NCBI RefSeq assembly: GCF_020805785.1 | Contig: NZ_JAJGZV010000002.1 | Coordinates: 1,104,206 to 1,168,205, forward strand | Direction: 5' to 3' | DNA length: 64,000 nt | Source of the DNA: Flavobacterium chungbukense | GTDB lineage: Bacteria; Bacteroidota; Bacteroidia; Flavobacteriales; Flavobacteriaceae | Part shown: piece after piece, positions 8,928 to 17,431 of the stretch | Layout: every line of letters starts with the position of its first letter | Position numbering within the stretch: position 1 is the first letter of the stretch | Made by a program: the position numbers and the translations under genes | The notes under the pieces: model-generated | What the model was told of the DNA's origin: nothing | The model's input: only the letters and a program-made list of their open reading frames with translations | Databases searched by the model: none

Positions 8928-11900
8928 TTAAAAGCCAAGCTGAATGCCCATTGTAAACTGTCGCAATGGTGGAAGCGCCGAAGCAGACTGGTTTTCAGGA
9001 TCAGCTCCGCGAAAATCAGTGATGGTTAATAAATTTTGTCCCTGCAGATATACTTTTCCTGTAAAGGTCTTTGACCAAGCTGATGGTATTGCATAAACAA
9101 GAGTCAGACTCTTGAGTCTCACAAAAGATGCATCACTGTATGCTGCATTGCTGTCAATCAGATTATAATGTCCTTCGAGTAATATACTATTCTGGCCGGT
9201 AGTGTACTGCTGTGATATAGCTGTGGTTCCGTTCTGCGGGAAATGGTTTGCCATAGCTGCAGGCTGATTTACAAATGAACCGGGTAAGGCTGACGTGTAT
9301 AAATAATTCCTGCCAGTCTGCTTTACAAACTGGAATAAAAAATCGAGAGACCAATTTTTATATGCCAGCTGATTATTCAGCCCTCCATAGTATTTTGGAG
9401 AAGTATCGACGATTGTCTGGCGATCGTCTTGATAGGTTATCTGGCCATCGCCGTTAAAATCCTGAAAAGTGTAGGCTCCAGTTTGAGGATCAATTCCTGT
9501 ATAATTAAAAACTTTCTTGATAAAAAGTGATTCACCTACTACAAGCTGGTTAGCATACGTAGAACTTTCAAGCCCTGGAAAAGAAACGAGTTTATTTTTT
9601 GGTACAGTAAGGTTTACTGTACTTGTCCATGAAAAATCCCTGCCTTTCAAATTGTTGGTGCGAAGTTCCAGTTCCACACCAGTATTTTCTACGGTAGCAT
9701 CAAAATTTGACTGGATGGAAGAAAACCCTGTCGTCCCGGGAAGCGGCACCCCGACCAATTGATTGGATGAGCGGTTGCGGAACCAAGCTGCAGAAAGGAA
9801 AATATTATCCTTTAAGAATCCGAGTTCCAATGCTAGTTCGAATTTTTTATTTGTTTCCCAGCCAAAATTAGAATTGTAAAGACGCGAAGGTAAAAGGCCT
9901 ACCACCCCGTCATACAAATAAGGAGAAACTTTATAGGTATCCAGATACTGGTAATCTCCAATCTGGTCATTACCAGTAATTCCATAACTCCCGCGAAGCT
10001 TCCCAAAGCTGATTATAGAATTATGCTCTTTGATAATGTCTTCATTAGAGAACAGCCAGGCTGCGCCAACAGCGCCAAAATTGGCGAAACGATTATCGGG
10101 GCCAAAACGGCTTGAACCATCACGGCGGCCTGTCAAGTTCACGATGTATTTTTTGTGCCAGTTGATGTTAAGTCTGCCAAATAATGCATTGTAATTGTAC
10201 TCGGTTACTTCATGATTCAATACAGTCACCGTATTGGCTGCAGCTAAACTATTAATAAGGGCATCGCTTGCAAATCCAAAGGCAGATTGTGCCAGTTTTG
10301 TCGTTTTTTGGTTCTGGAATGTTGTACCCACTAAGAAATTGATATCTATGTCTCCCAATTCTTTTTGGTAGCTTAACTGCGGTTCAAAAATATAGGATCT
10401 GCCAGTACCTGTAGACACAAATAGAGTTGATTCATGTTCACTTGTATCATATGGGCTGTAAATACTCAGCGGGCTGGTTACGTTTTGCGACAACCTATTA
10501 TCGTTATATCCGATGCTGGCTTTAGCCTCAAGGCCCGGAAACAGATTATAAGACACTACTGCATTTGCAATAAGGTTTTGGCTTGTGGTTAGATATGTGC
10601 CGTTAAGAAATGACAAAGGATTGATGAATGTGCCGTTTTCCCAGTTAAGACTGCCGTCACTGTTATAAAGCTCCGGTGCGTTTGGAGCAAGAGTATAAGC
10701 CCCCGAGGTTAGATCCCTTCCCGGCAGTGTATTTTTATCGCCGGAATAAGCGGCTGAAAAATTAAGGCTGAAGCGTTTATCATCGGACTGGTGTGAAATA
10801 CTGCTGTTTATAGAACCCTTTCCATAATGAAAATCTCCTGGAAATACCGTTGTTTCTTTGTGATAAGTACCGCTTAATAGGAATTGTGTATTTTTATTAC
10901 CGCCTGAAATGGATGCCTGAACACTTTGAATGTACGAGGTGCCTCCGATTAATTCCTTCTGCCAGTCTGTATTGCGATTTGGATCCCAAGTGCCATTAAT
11001 ATCGTAAGCGCCTTCAGGATATTCAGTGATGCCATCATTAGCAAAAGCTTCTGCACGCATCGACAGATACTGGTTGGTCTGCATTAAATCCATTTTTCTT
11101 GCCACTTTCCCGACAGTAGTAAATGCATTTAAATTAAAACGTGTTTCTCCTGACCTGCCTTTTTTTGTCGTGATCAGTACCACACCATTTGCCCCGCGAG
11201 AACCGTAAATTGCTGTCGCATCTGCATCTTTCAATACCTCGATGCTTTCTATGTCGGATACATTTAAATTGTTCAGTGGATTTGTAACGCCAGAGATAGC
11301 GGCTGCCGAAACAGTCGGATCTCCTAATGACTGCGAAGAATAAGGAACTCCGTTTACAATATACAAGGGATCATTACCGTCTCCACGAATAGTGTTAAGA
11401 CCTCGGATCTGAATATTAAAGCCTCCGCCCGGCAGTCCAGTGTTTTGAGTAATGTTTACTCCTGCCATACGTCCCTGCATTGCCGCTAGTGGATTGTTGA
11501 CAGGCTGTTTTTCAATATCCGCCGCTTTAATTTTAGCAATGCTCCCAGTGCGTTCACTATCCCTGACAGAATAATATCCTGCATTAATTTTGACTTCCTG
11601 AAGAGTAGTCTGGTCTTGGTTCATCTGAACATTGATGACTAAACGTCGGGCAACTGGAATTTCAATTGTTTTAAAACCGATGTAGGTAAAAATTAGATTC
11701 GCATCAGGTGATACTGTTATGGTAAATTTACCATCAAAATCCGTGATGACAGTGTTTCTCTGGTTTTTAACCGAAATACTCACACCAGGAAGAGGGTTTG
11801 TGCCATCGGTTACAATACCGCTCACCTGTGTTTGCTGTTGTGAAATGGAGAACCGCAAGGTATTCCGCGCTAAGGCTGGAGTGCAAAATAGGTAGAAGCC

Positions 11901-11957
11901 GAAAATAAACGGATACCATAGTGCAGCCAACCCTTTGTTCAATGAAATAGTTTTCAT
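8928..11957 (-). CDS. SusC/RagA-family TonB-dependent outer-membrane transporter
   Basis: A 1009-residue protein with a signal peptide, a carboxypeptidase-D-like domain (about residues 45-115; QVSGIVTDGTNPLPGVSISV and FDGKFTITV), a plug domain with IRGLNTIRGDGNDPLYIVNGVPY and ESIEVLKDADATAIYGSRGANGVVLITTKKG-type signatures, and a long C-terminal beta-barrel ending in an aromatic residue (MGIQLGF). This is the standard SusC layout. It takes up ligand delivered by SusD using TonB energy. It is the first gene of the leftward susC-susD-S9 peptidase operon. A + strand terminator-like hairpin lies in its 5' leader (12001-12044). No regulator of the SusR, sigma/anti-sigma or hybrid type is encoded beside it in this window. 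Confidence 0.95.
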   Translation of the reverse strand: MKTISLNKGLAALWYPFIFGFYLFCTPALARNTLRFSISQQQTQVSGIVTDGTNPLPGVSISVKNQRNTVITDFDGKFTITVSPDANLIFTYIGFKTIEIPVARRLVINVQMNQDQTTLQEVKINAGYYSVRDSERTGSIAKIKAADIEKQPVNNPLAAMQGRMAGVNITQNTGLPGGGFNIQIRGLNTIRGDGNDPLYIVNGVPYSSQSLGDPTVSAAAISGVTNPLNNLNVSDIESIEVLKDADATAIYGSRGANGVVLITTKKGRSGETRFNLNAFTTVGKVARKMDLMQTNQYLSMRAEAFANDGITEYPEGAYDINGTWDPNRNTDWQKELIGGTSYIQSVQASISGGNKNTQFLLSGTYHKETTVFPGDFHYGKGSINSSISHQSDDKRFSLNFSAAYSGDKNTLPGRDLTSGAYTLAPNAPELYNSDGSLNWENGTFINPLSFLNGTYLTTSQNLIANAVVSYNLFPGLEAKASIGYNDNRLSQNVTSPLSIYSPYDTSEHESTLFVSTGTGRSYIFEPQLSYQKELGDIDINFLVGTTFQNQKTTKLAQSAFGFASDALINSLAAANTVTVLNHEVTEYNYNALFGRLNINWHKKYIVNLTGRRDGSSRFGPDNRFANFGAVGAAWLFSNEDIIKEHNSIISFGKLRGSYGITGNDQIGDYQYLDTYKVSPYLYDGVVGLLPSRLYNSNFGWETNKKFELALELGFLKDNIFLSAAWFRNRSSNQLVGVPLPGTTGFSSIQSNFDATVENTGVELELRTNNLKGRDFSWTSTVNLTVPKNKLVSFPGLESSTYANQLVVGESLFIKKVFNYTGIDPQTGAYTFQDFNGDGQITYQDDRQTIVDTSPKYYGGLNNQLAYKNWSLDFLFQFVKQTGRNYLYTSALPGSFVNQPAAMANHFPQNGTTAISQQYTTGQNSILLEGHYNLIDSNAAYSDASFVRLKSLTLVYAIPSAWSKTFTGKVYLQGQNLLTITDFRGADPENQSASALPPLRQFTMGIQLGF

Positions 11958-12000
11958 AATTTTGGGTTAGTTAATTTAAAACGAAAGTTTGTATTAATTC

Positions 12001-12044
12001 AGCCCTCTATACTTGTTTGTCGACCGGTTAGAGGGCTTTTTTTT
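12001..12044 (+). terminator. Hairpin plus T-tract in the susC leader, antisense orientation
   Basis: The 9-bp arms AGCCCTCTA (12001-12009) and TAGAGGGCT (12029-12037) are followed by seven further T residues on the + strand. It is a textbook intrinsic terminator for rightward transcripts, yet no + strand gene ends here. It lies 44-87 bp upstream of the leftward susC start, so it could end an antisense RNA crossing the susC start or act as a leader hairpin in the susC mRNA. Confidence 0.6.
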
Positions 12045-12203
12045 GCTTAAAATAAGCATAACAATTTTCCTTGTTTAAAAGCCTGCAAACTTTATAATTG
12101 CCTAATTCAAAATGAAAATTATGAAAGTGCAGGCAGTAAAATTGCATTAATAGTTAATTCATAAGCAGATAGTTTTGGTTACACAATATCTAAATGCGAG
12201 ATT

Positions 12204-12323
12204 ATGAAAAATGAAGAAGGAGCGCTAAGAATATTAAGTGGTGAATTGTGCCATAAGGATAAAAAATGGCGTAGAACTCAGCTTATATCGCTCCAAGGTA
12301 CTGGCATACCCGCACACGAATAA
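12204..12323 (+). CDS. Possible 39-residue ORF (doubtful)
   Basis: An ATG-to-TAA frame encodes a basic 39-residue peptide starting MKNEEGALRIL and containing KDKKWRRTQ. A purine-rich GCGAG sits a few bases upstream. I recognise no family, and its end overlaps the long hairpin at 12312-12372, so it may be a gene remnant at an element boundary rather than a functional gene. Confidence 0.2.
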   Translation: MKNEEGALRILSGELCHKDKKWRRTQLISLQGTGIPAHE

Positions 12324-12372
12324 GTGAGCCCACGCCAAGAGACGTGAGCATCTTACTTATCATCTCGCGTGC
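12312..12372. other. Long imperfect stem-loop at the island's left boundary
   Basis: Nested complementary segments: GCAC (12312) with GTGC (12369), CGA (12317) with TCG (12365), ATAAGT (12320) with ACTTAT (12355), and CACG (12331) with CGTG (12343) around an 8-base loop. The order is correct for one 61-base hairpin with small bulges. It lies in the ~570-bp gene-poor gap (11958-12530) where composition changes from the GC-richer block to the AT-rich island. It could be a structured RNA, a recombination site or an element end. Confidence 0.45.
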
Positions 12373-12477
12373 TAAAATTACCAGTTTTTGGAACGAGATT
12401 CTAAGCGAATGCTTCAAATGTTTTTACATGAAGAATCGCAAAAATAATAAATCTAAATCAAAAGTATATAAAAAAAA

Positions 12478-12501
12478 TATGTAATGCAAATGCATTACAT
12501 A
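12478..12501. promoter_or_regulatory. Perfect palindromic operator candidate upstream of XRE gene
   Basis: Two 11-bp arms, TATGTAATGCA and TGCATTACATA, are perfectly complementary around a 2-base AA spacer. The site ends 29 bp before the ATG of the XRE-type regulator at 12531. Its position and symmetry fit autoregulation by a dimeric helix-turn-helix protein, as with controller proteins of restriction systems. Confidence 0.7.
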
Positions 12502-12530
12502 AAAATCATAAAAATAATCAAAATTGCCGT

Positions 12531-12779
12531 ATGGGTAAACTTAGAGCAGAAGATATAATTTTAAGAGATCAGATAAAAAAAAGACTTAAAGAGCTCAGAG
12601 AAAAAGCAAGTCAAAATAAATCTGGCCTAGCAAATGATATTGAGGTAGATAGACAAAATTTTCACGCTTGGGAAAAATTAGATATTACAAGAGGAATATC
12701 TATTTACTCTATTGGCAGAATCTGTACCGCTTTTGGAATAACACTAAAAGATTTTTTTGACAGCGATATCTTTAGGTAA
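12531..12779 (+). CDS. XRE-family helix-turn-helix regulator
   Basis: An 82-residue, highly basic protein. Residues ~12-70 follow the XRE/Cro layout: a first helix IKKRLKELREKA, then KSGLANDIEVDRQNFHAWEK as the helix-turn-helix, then a final segment IYSIGRICTAFGITLKDFFD. It is a single-domain DNA-binding protein of controller size. A perfect 24-bp palindrome sits 30 bp upstream and is the probable operator. The gene converges with the leftward DUF262 gene (36 bp between stops), so it does not drive that operon by read-through. It may act as a repressor of itself and, in trans, of one of the defence operons. The target is inferred, not shown. Confidence 0.85.
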   Translation: MGKLRAEDIILRDQIKKRLKELREKASQNKSGLANDIEVDRQNFHAWEKLDITRGISIYSIGRICTAFGITLKDFFDSDIFR

Positions 12780-12815
12780 ATGAAATGTTCGTCTTTTGTA
12801 CTTAATCAAATTGTT

Positions 12816-15107
12816 TTAAATAATTAAATTATCTTCAGAATAAAAATTATTTAGTAATTCCTGAATTTCATTATTTATCATTTCAACTTTTTCATATTGA
12901 ATTGGCTTATTTTCTCGACTTACAAATTCTTCTTTTGCAATAAAATTGCTTATCGGAGTATCAAAACAGTGTTGACTTCCCCAATAATCACTAGCATATC
13001 TTATTTCATTCCCTGCACCAAAACCATTTTTTATACCATATCCACAAATAGAATTTGCTAATGAAAAATCAAGTTCACTATTTAATTTATTCCTTTTATT
13101 ATCAAAATAAGAAGCAATACCATTACCATCATAATGCGAGAGTAAAACATTATACTTTTCCGCTTGTAATGTTTTTAAAAATAACCAGCATTTTAAATGT
13201 AGATTAGCTGAGTAGTTAGCTGATGATATGACAAAATTATCTTTTACAAAATTCTTTCTCAGCCTGTGCTTAATTTCATTTAATAAATTTTCCTTTTCAA
13301 TACTAAAAAGAGTAATAAAGTCTGAAATTTTTAAATATTTTAGATAAGCATTATCATTGTTGCTGTTCCAAGAAAACCAAGCTCCAAGCATACCTGAAGT
13401 CCTATCAATATGTCCGATCCTAACATCCTCTTGCAATAATACTCGATAAAATCTAATATAATTAGAAAGTATTGGATTCTCCTTTGCTTCCTTCTCATTA
13501 TAACTATTATACAACAATTCAAAATTATCATAAATAGCTTTCAAATTTGCATAACTATTTTCTCTACTTGTATTCGCTTCCCAAAGAGGTGAAAGATTTC
13601 CCATTAAATCAACATGATCCTCCCATTTTTCAATTTCAGACTTATATTGCTTTTTCAATGAATTTTTGAATTGTTCATCCTGCGTAAACCATTCTTTTAG
13701 TTCAACATTTGAAATACTCTTAAATTCAATTGTTCTATTTGATTTTGTTTTAAAAACCAAAACCTCTCCTTCAGCTTTAGAAAATTCTATAATTTGTATG
13801 ATATGTCTCCAGTCCACATTGTTTCCTCTTCTGCGTTTTTCATCAAAATGGTTTTTTCTGATTCTTCTGGTAAACTCGTAAAACAAATTAGCTTCTGGGA
13901 ATTTCTCCAAATATGCAATCAACGGTAAAACGACATGCAAATCAGCATTTCGAAACCAAGAAACAGATATTGATTCATTTTTTATTGTTTTCAAAACACT
14001 TACAAATTTTTCATCTTTGCATAAATTAATTAGTTTCTGAAAAGCTTTAAAATACTTATGAATGGTAATTGTCTGAATGCTTTCTTCCCATCTTTCTGTT
14101 TCCGGATTTTCTTCGTTTTCTTCGTCCGTTTTTGGCTTTTTTGTAAATAATTCGCGAGGATTTAAAGGATATCCAGTTTTGTTTTTCCAACTTCTTTCTT
14201 GCAAAAGACGAACTTGCCAATACCAAATAAAAAACTGATTTATACTATCGTCAGAAGTTGTTTCTTCTTTCGTTTTGTTCTGCCAAAACCATTCTTCTCG
14301 TTCCTCCCATTCATCTGAAGTTATTTTTCGTTTTTGTTCATCAATAATATTCCCTATAATAATTGGCTTCAAGTTTTCACTTGCAGACAATGGCTCACCT
14401 GTTGTATTTATAATAACAAAAGTTTCTTCTCCCTGTATTCTGTTCCCCATATCATAATATAACATTTGGAGTTTATTCAAAATGAAGTATCCAAATTGTT
14501 TAAAATTAATTTCCATGGATTTATCAAATGCATCTTCTATAGTTACTATAGCCGATAACATACTCTTAATACTTGAATCCAGGTTATAATCTGAGAAAAA
14601 CCAAGGTGAATTTTCTATCATAGAGAAGGAGATCTGATTTTCTGATTTCAAAAAATATTCACAAACCAAATCACTCAAAAAATAAAGAGTGCTTTCTCTG
14701 ACCGCATATTGAAGATAAGGGCTTCTATCGCTATTTAGCTCCTCAACTGAAATAAGATTATTTTGAAAGTGATTCTCCGTTTTACGATTTACAATTCCCA
14801 AAATCAGAAACAAGGTCGTAATCCGTTGCTGCCCGTCACAAAGTTGGATGTGATATTTTGGACTTTCATAACCATAAATCAGCCCTAAGGTTAAATCTTT
14901 TGCTTTGTTTTCTTTATAGGATTCTATAAGGCTTTCTAAAAATCCAGAAACTAATTCGGTGTATTTATCGGCATCCTTATTCCAAGCCCTATCTCCCCAA
15001 CAGTAATCTCTTTGTAAATCTGGGATGATGATTTTGTGATTGCTTGAAAAGATTTGTGACAATGTATATTCTTTACCACTTTGTAATGTATTATTCTGAA
15101 ATGCCAT
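12816..15107 (-). CDS. DUF262-domain protein, GmrSD-like, second gene of pair
   Basis: A 763-residue protein. The N-terminus holds the DUF262 (ParB/Srx-like NTPase) motifs: IIIPDLQRDYCWG at ~27-38 and DGQQRITTLF with Asp91-Arg95. The middle is long and helical. At the C-terminus I do not see the H..P / NLVLL pattern of the DUF1524 HNH nuclease, so the nuclease may be degenerate or replaced by another fold. DUF262/DUF1524 proteins act as type IV restriction enzymes that use nucleotide hydrolysis to cut modified phage DNA. The start overlaps the stop region of the upstream DUF262-DUF1524 gene by 17 bases, so the two are coupled and probably act together. The gene is strongly AT-rich like its island neighbours. 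Confidence 0.85.
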   Translation of the reverse strand: MAFQNNTLQSGKEYTLSQIFSSNHKIIIPDLQRDYCWGDRAWNKDADKYTELVSGFLESLIESYKENKAKDLTLGLIYGYESPKYHIQLCDGQQRITTLFLILGIVNRKTENHFQNNLISVEELNSDRSPYLQYAVRESTLYFLSDLVCEYFLKSENQISFSMIENSPWFFSDYNLDSSIKSMLSAIVTIEDAFDKSMEINFKQFGYFILNKLQMLYYDMGNRIQGEETFVIINTTGEPLSASENLKPIIIGNIIDEQKRKITSDEWEEREEWFWQNKTKEETTSDDSINQFFIWYWQVRLLQERSWKNKTGYPLNPRELFTKKPKTDEENEENPETERWEESIQTITIHKYFKAFQKLINLCKDEKFVSVLKTIKNESISVSWFRNADLHVVLPLIAYLEKFPEANLFYEFTRRIRKNHFDEKRRRGNNVDWRHIIQIIEFSKAEGEVLVFKTKSNRTIEFKSISNVELKEWFTQDEQFKNSLKKQYKSEIEKWEDHVDLMGNLSPLWEANTSRENSYANLKAIYDNFELLYNSYNEKEAKENPILSNYIRFYRVLLQEDVRIGHIDRTSGMLGAWFSWNSNNDNAYLKYLKISDFITLFSIEKENLLNEIKHRLRKNFVKDNFVISSANYSANLHLKCWLFLKTLQAEKYNVLLSHYDGNGIASYFDNKRNKLNSELDFSLANSICGYGIKNGFGAGNEIRYASDYWGSQHCFDTPISNFIAKEEFVSRENKPIQYEKVEMINNEIQELLNNFYSEDNLII

Positions 15108-16824
15108 AATCTTTTTTAAAACGTGTTAGAAATTTATTTTGATTATCTTCTATATCCTCTTTTATCCAACTCGATTTAGCAAAAACAGCTATTGAATGAA
15201 GTAAATTTCGACTTTTAAATCCCTCATTTACATTAAAATATATAGCTTTTTTTTTGGCAAATGGTTTATCATTGAATTTTGAATTTTCATTTTTATCTAA
15301 AAGAACAAGATTTCCAATACTATGTTCAGTACAATCTTTCAAAAGACCTCTATCTAACCATTGCTTTTCATAAGGTTTATCATTTAAAAGATTATTGTTC
15401 CCATCATAATATAAGATTTTCTCTAAATCATTTTCATTAACCTTCTTTGAATGAAAAACTTTCGATTTAGGATGTATATGTTCTAATGATTTATTTCCAT
15501 AGATACTAAAATCAAATTTCCTTCCTTTTCCATTAAACAGTTTGTTGTCTTCTTCTACATTTAATCTTAATAATTGCTTAAGGGCAATATCATAGAAATT
15601 ATTGTAGAGAAATCTATCAGACAAATTATTCATCACGATATGGGCTTTCTGCTCTTTTCTTTCCTCATCTTCTCCCAATTCTTTTTCTTTTGTTATTTCT
15701 CTGTGAGTAGCACCAACAAGTCGCCATTGAGCATAGCTTTTTAGCTTGTCATTTTCTGCTTTATTCAAAAAGAAGAAATTAATAATATCAAAAACATCAG
15801 ATAATCCAGAAGAACATAGTAAAGACAATTTAAGATAATTATGACTTTTAGGTTCTTTAAAGATATCTTCAAAGGATTTTTGTAAATCGCGTAATTTCTT
15901 AAAAATTTGAATAGCTGACATACTATTCAATAATTCTTTAAATTGAATGAAGGTGGTATCAGCATGTATAAATTGGTCTTTGTAAAAATAAAATTGCAGT
16001 AAAAAACCTAGAGGTTTTTCAGTATTAAAGAAAATTTGAACTTCTTTTTGATTCCACCAATACAACCATTTATCCCATTCTCGCGCATATCTGCTTCTTT
16101 TTGCATTTGTTTCCCAATCGATAGAAATAATATTTTTTAACTCACTTAAATTTTCATCAATAGATGTAGAAATCGATTTTTGATTAATTAATGGAATAGA
16201 AATTTGCCTGAGAATTTCAGATTTAATGAGTTCTTCCTGAAGCATAGTTGCTTTTGCTCCATTCATCATTGTAAAAGTTTTTGTTGCTTTTTCTTTACTG
16301 ATAGTTATATACAGAACGTTAACTTTTTCAAGCAAAAATTGAGTGAATAAATCTTTTTCAATATTACCTAACTTATTTTCTATTTGTTCAATTGCTTTCT
16401 TGAAATAAAAAATATCTTGGTTTGAATTTTTTGAATCAAAATTTTTATAATCAAATTCAGTTTCTTTTAGTTTTGATATAAACTCTTTAGACTTTTCTCT
16501 TACATCATATTTTAGGGTGATTTTATTAAAAAAATCAACTTCCAAAAACCAAAGTATTAAGTATAATGTTGTGGTTCGCTGTTGTCCATCAATCAGAATA
16601 ATTTGATCACCCTCTTCACAAACTGTAACGCCTTGTAAAAAATAATTTTGATCTTTCGCTGCATTAATTAAATCATCACAGAGTTTTTCAACTGCAGATA
16701 AATCATCGTTATTTTTTACAGACCATTTAAATCCTCGTTGATAATTAGGAATTATAAAATTTTGATTTCCAGAGGAAAAATATTCTCTTATACTTTTAAA
16801 TGTTGTTTTATTCATTTTTTGCAA
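15091..16824 (-). CDS. DUF262-DUF1524 protein (GmrSD-like restriction enzyme), first gene of pair
   Basis: A 577-residue protein. The N-terminal DUF262 domain shows FIIPNYQRGFKW (~23-34) and the nucleotide-binding DGQQRTTTLYL (Asp79-Arg83). The C-terminal DUF1524 HNH domain shows SLEHIHPKSKV (about residues 443-453), followed by a conserved GNLVLLDKNENSKFNDKPFAKK-type segment, so both GmrS- and GmrD-like halves are present in one chain. This fits a type IV restriction endonuclease that attacks modified DNA. It is transcribed leftward and overlaps the next DUF262 gene by 17 bases. An in-frame ATG at codon 4 is an alternative start. The upstream 600 bp hold divergent promoters and the CBASS leader. 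Confidence 0.88.
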   Translation of the reverse strand: MQKMNKTTFKSIREYFSSGNQNFIIPNYQRGFKWSVKNNDDLSAVEKLCDDLINAAKDQNYFLQGVTVCEEGDQIILIDGQQRTTTLYLILWFLEVDFFNKITLKYDVREKSKEFISKLKETEFDYKNFDSKNSNQDIFYFKKAIEQIENKLGNIEKDLFTQFLLEKVNVLYITISKEKATKTFTMMNGAKATMLQEELIKSEILRQISIPLINQKSISTSIDENLSELKNIISIDWETNAKRSRYAREWDKWLYWWNQKEVQIFFNTEKPLGFLLQFYFYKDQFIHADTTFIQFKELLNSMSAIQIFKKLRDLQKSFEDIFKEPKSHNYLKLSLLCSSGLSDVFDIINFFFLNKAENDKLKSYAQWRLVGATHREITKEKELGEDEERKEQKAHIVMNNLSDRFLYNNFYDIALKQLLRLNVEEDNKLFNGKGRKFDFSIYGNKSLEHIHPKSKVFHSKKVNENDLEKILYYDGNNNLLNDKPYEKQWLDRGLLKDCTEHSIGNLVLLDKNENSKFNDKPFAKKKAIYFNVNEGFKSRNLLHSIAVFAKSSWIKEDIEDNQNKFLTRFKKDYGISE

Positions 16825-17137
16825 AATTCTTATGTAAATGCAAGATAAAACAATTCAGAATAAAATTTAAATAAAAGAGAAGGATCGCTTCCAGTTATAA
16901 TTAAAAATTAAAATAAATCCTCTATTAAGAATTTTTAAATAAAGATATCATTTTTAAGCTAAGAATAAATATTGATTAAAAAAAATAGATTTATTTTCTT
17001 ACAAATTGATTTTTTACAAAATAAATTAAAATAAAACCCCATTAACAAATAAAATACAAATGATTAAAAAACAGTAATTTAAATACATTTTTTAAATTTT
17101 GTAATTCTTGTACTTTAATTTTTATTTAAAATAAAAC

Positions 17138-17167
17138 TTGTTTATTTGCAAAACTATCTTACCTTTG
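17138..17167 (+). promoter_or_regulatory. Bacteroidota-type promoter for the CBASS operon
   Basis: TTG at 17138-17140, 19 bases, then TACCTTTG at 17160-17167 matches the Bacteroidota consensus (TTG, ~19, TAnnTTTG) exactly. Rightward transcription would start near 17174 and give a ~260-base leader before the first CBASS gene at 17432. Confidence 0.7.
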
Positions 17168-17189
17168 TAATCGTATTACTGCGAATAAA

Positions 17190-17326
17190 AAAAAACCAGA
17201 AAACTACTCCAATAGCTTCTGGTTTATATAAATTTAATTTTTGACTAACAAAAAAACTGTACTGCGCTTAAAAGTACAAACAGAGGCTAGTCACCTCCAT
17301 GATTTTGAGTATTATAGTCGTTGATG
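17190..17326 (-). ncRNA. Candidate antisense small RNA upstream of CBASS
   Basis: A leftward promoter (17332-17362) would start an RNA near 17325. Its sequence contains GAGG/CCTC and GTACT/AGTAC stem-loops and ends in a terminator: AAACCAGAA and TTCTGGTTT arms around a 15-base loop, followed by a run of T on the - strand (17190-17225). The ~135-base transcript is fully antisense to the leader of the rightward CBASS transcript. It includes a 10-codon frame beginning MEVTSLCLYF at 17300. The arrangement resembles facing-promoter RNA regulators or a type I toxin-antitoxin module. I cannot assign it to a known family. Confidence 0.5.
17193..17225 (-). terminator. Terminator of the candidate antisense RNA
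   Basis: Arms AAACCAGAA and TTCTGGTTT surround a 15-base loop. On the - strand the hairpin is followed by an unbroken T tract; on the + strand it runs into ATATAAAT, so it should act leftward only. Confidence 0.65.
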
Positions 17327-17331
17327 TTTTG

Positions 17332-17362
17332 CAAAACTATGCATTCTAATTTTTTTATGCAA
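17332..17362 (-). promoter_or_regulatory. Bacteroidota-type promoter for the antisense RNA
   Basis: On the - strand TTG (17362-17360) is followed after 20 bases by TAGTTTTG (17339-17332), matching TAnnTTTG. It faces the + strand promoter at 17138. A 13-base direct repeat TTTGCAAAACTAT (17145-17157 and 17328-17340) overlaps both promoter regions. Confidence 0.6.
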
Positions 17363-17431
17363 GTTTTCATTGATTATAGCACTCCCATTTATGCGATTTT
17401 AAATAATAATAAATTAAAAAAAAATTAAAGA

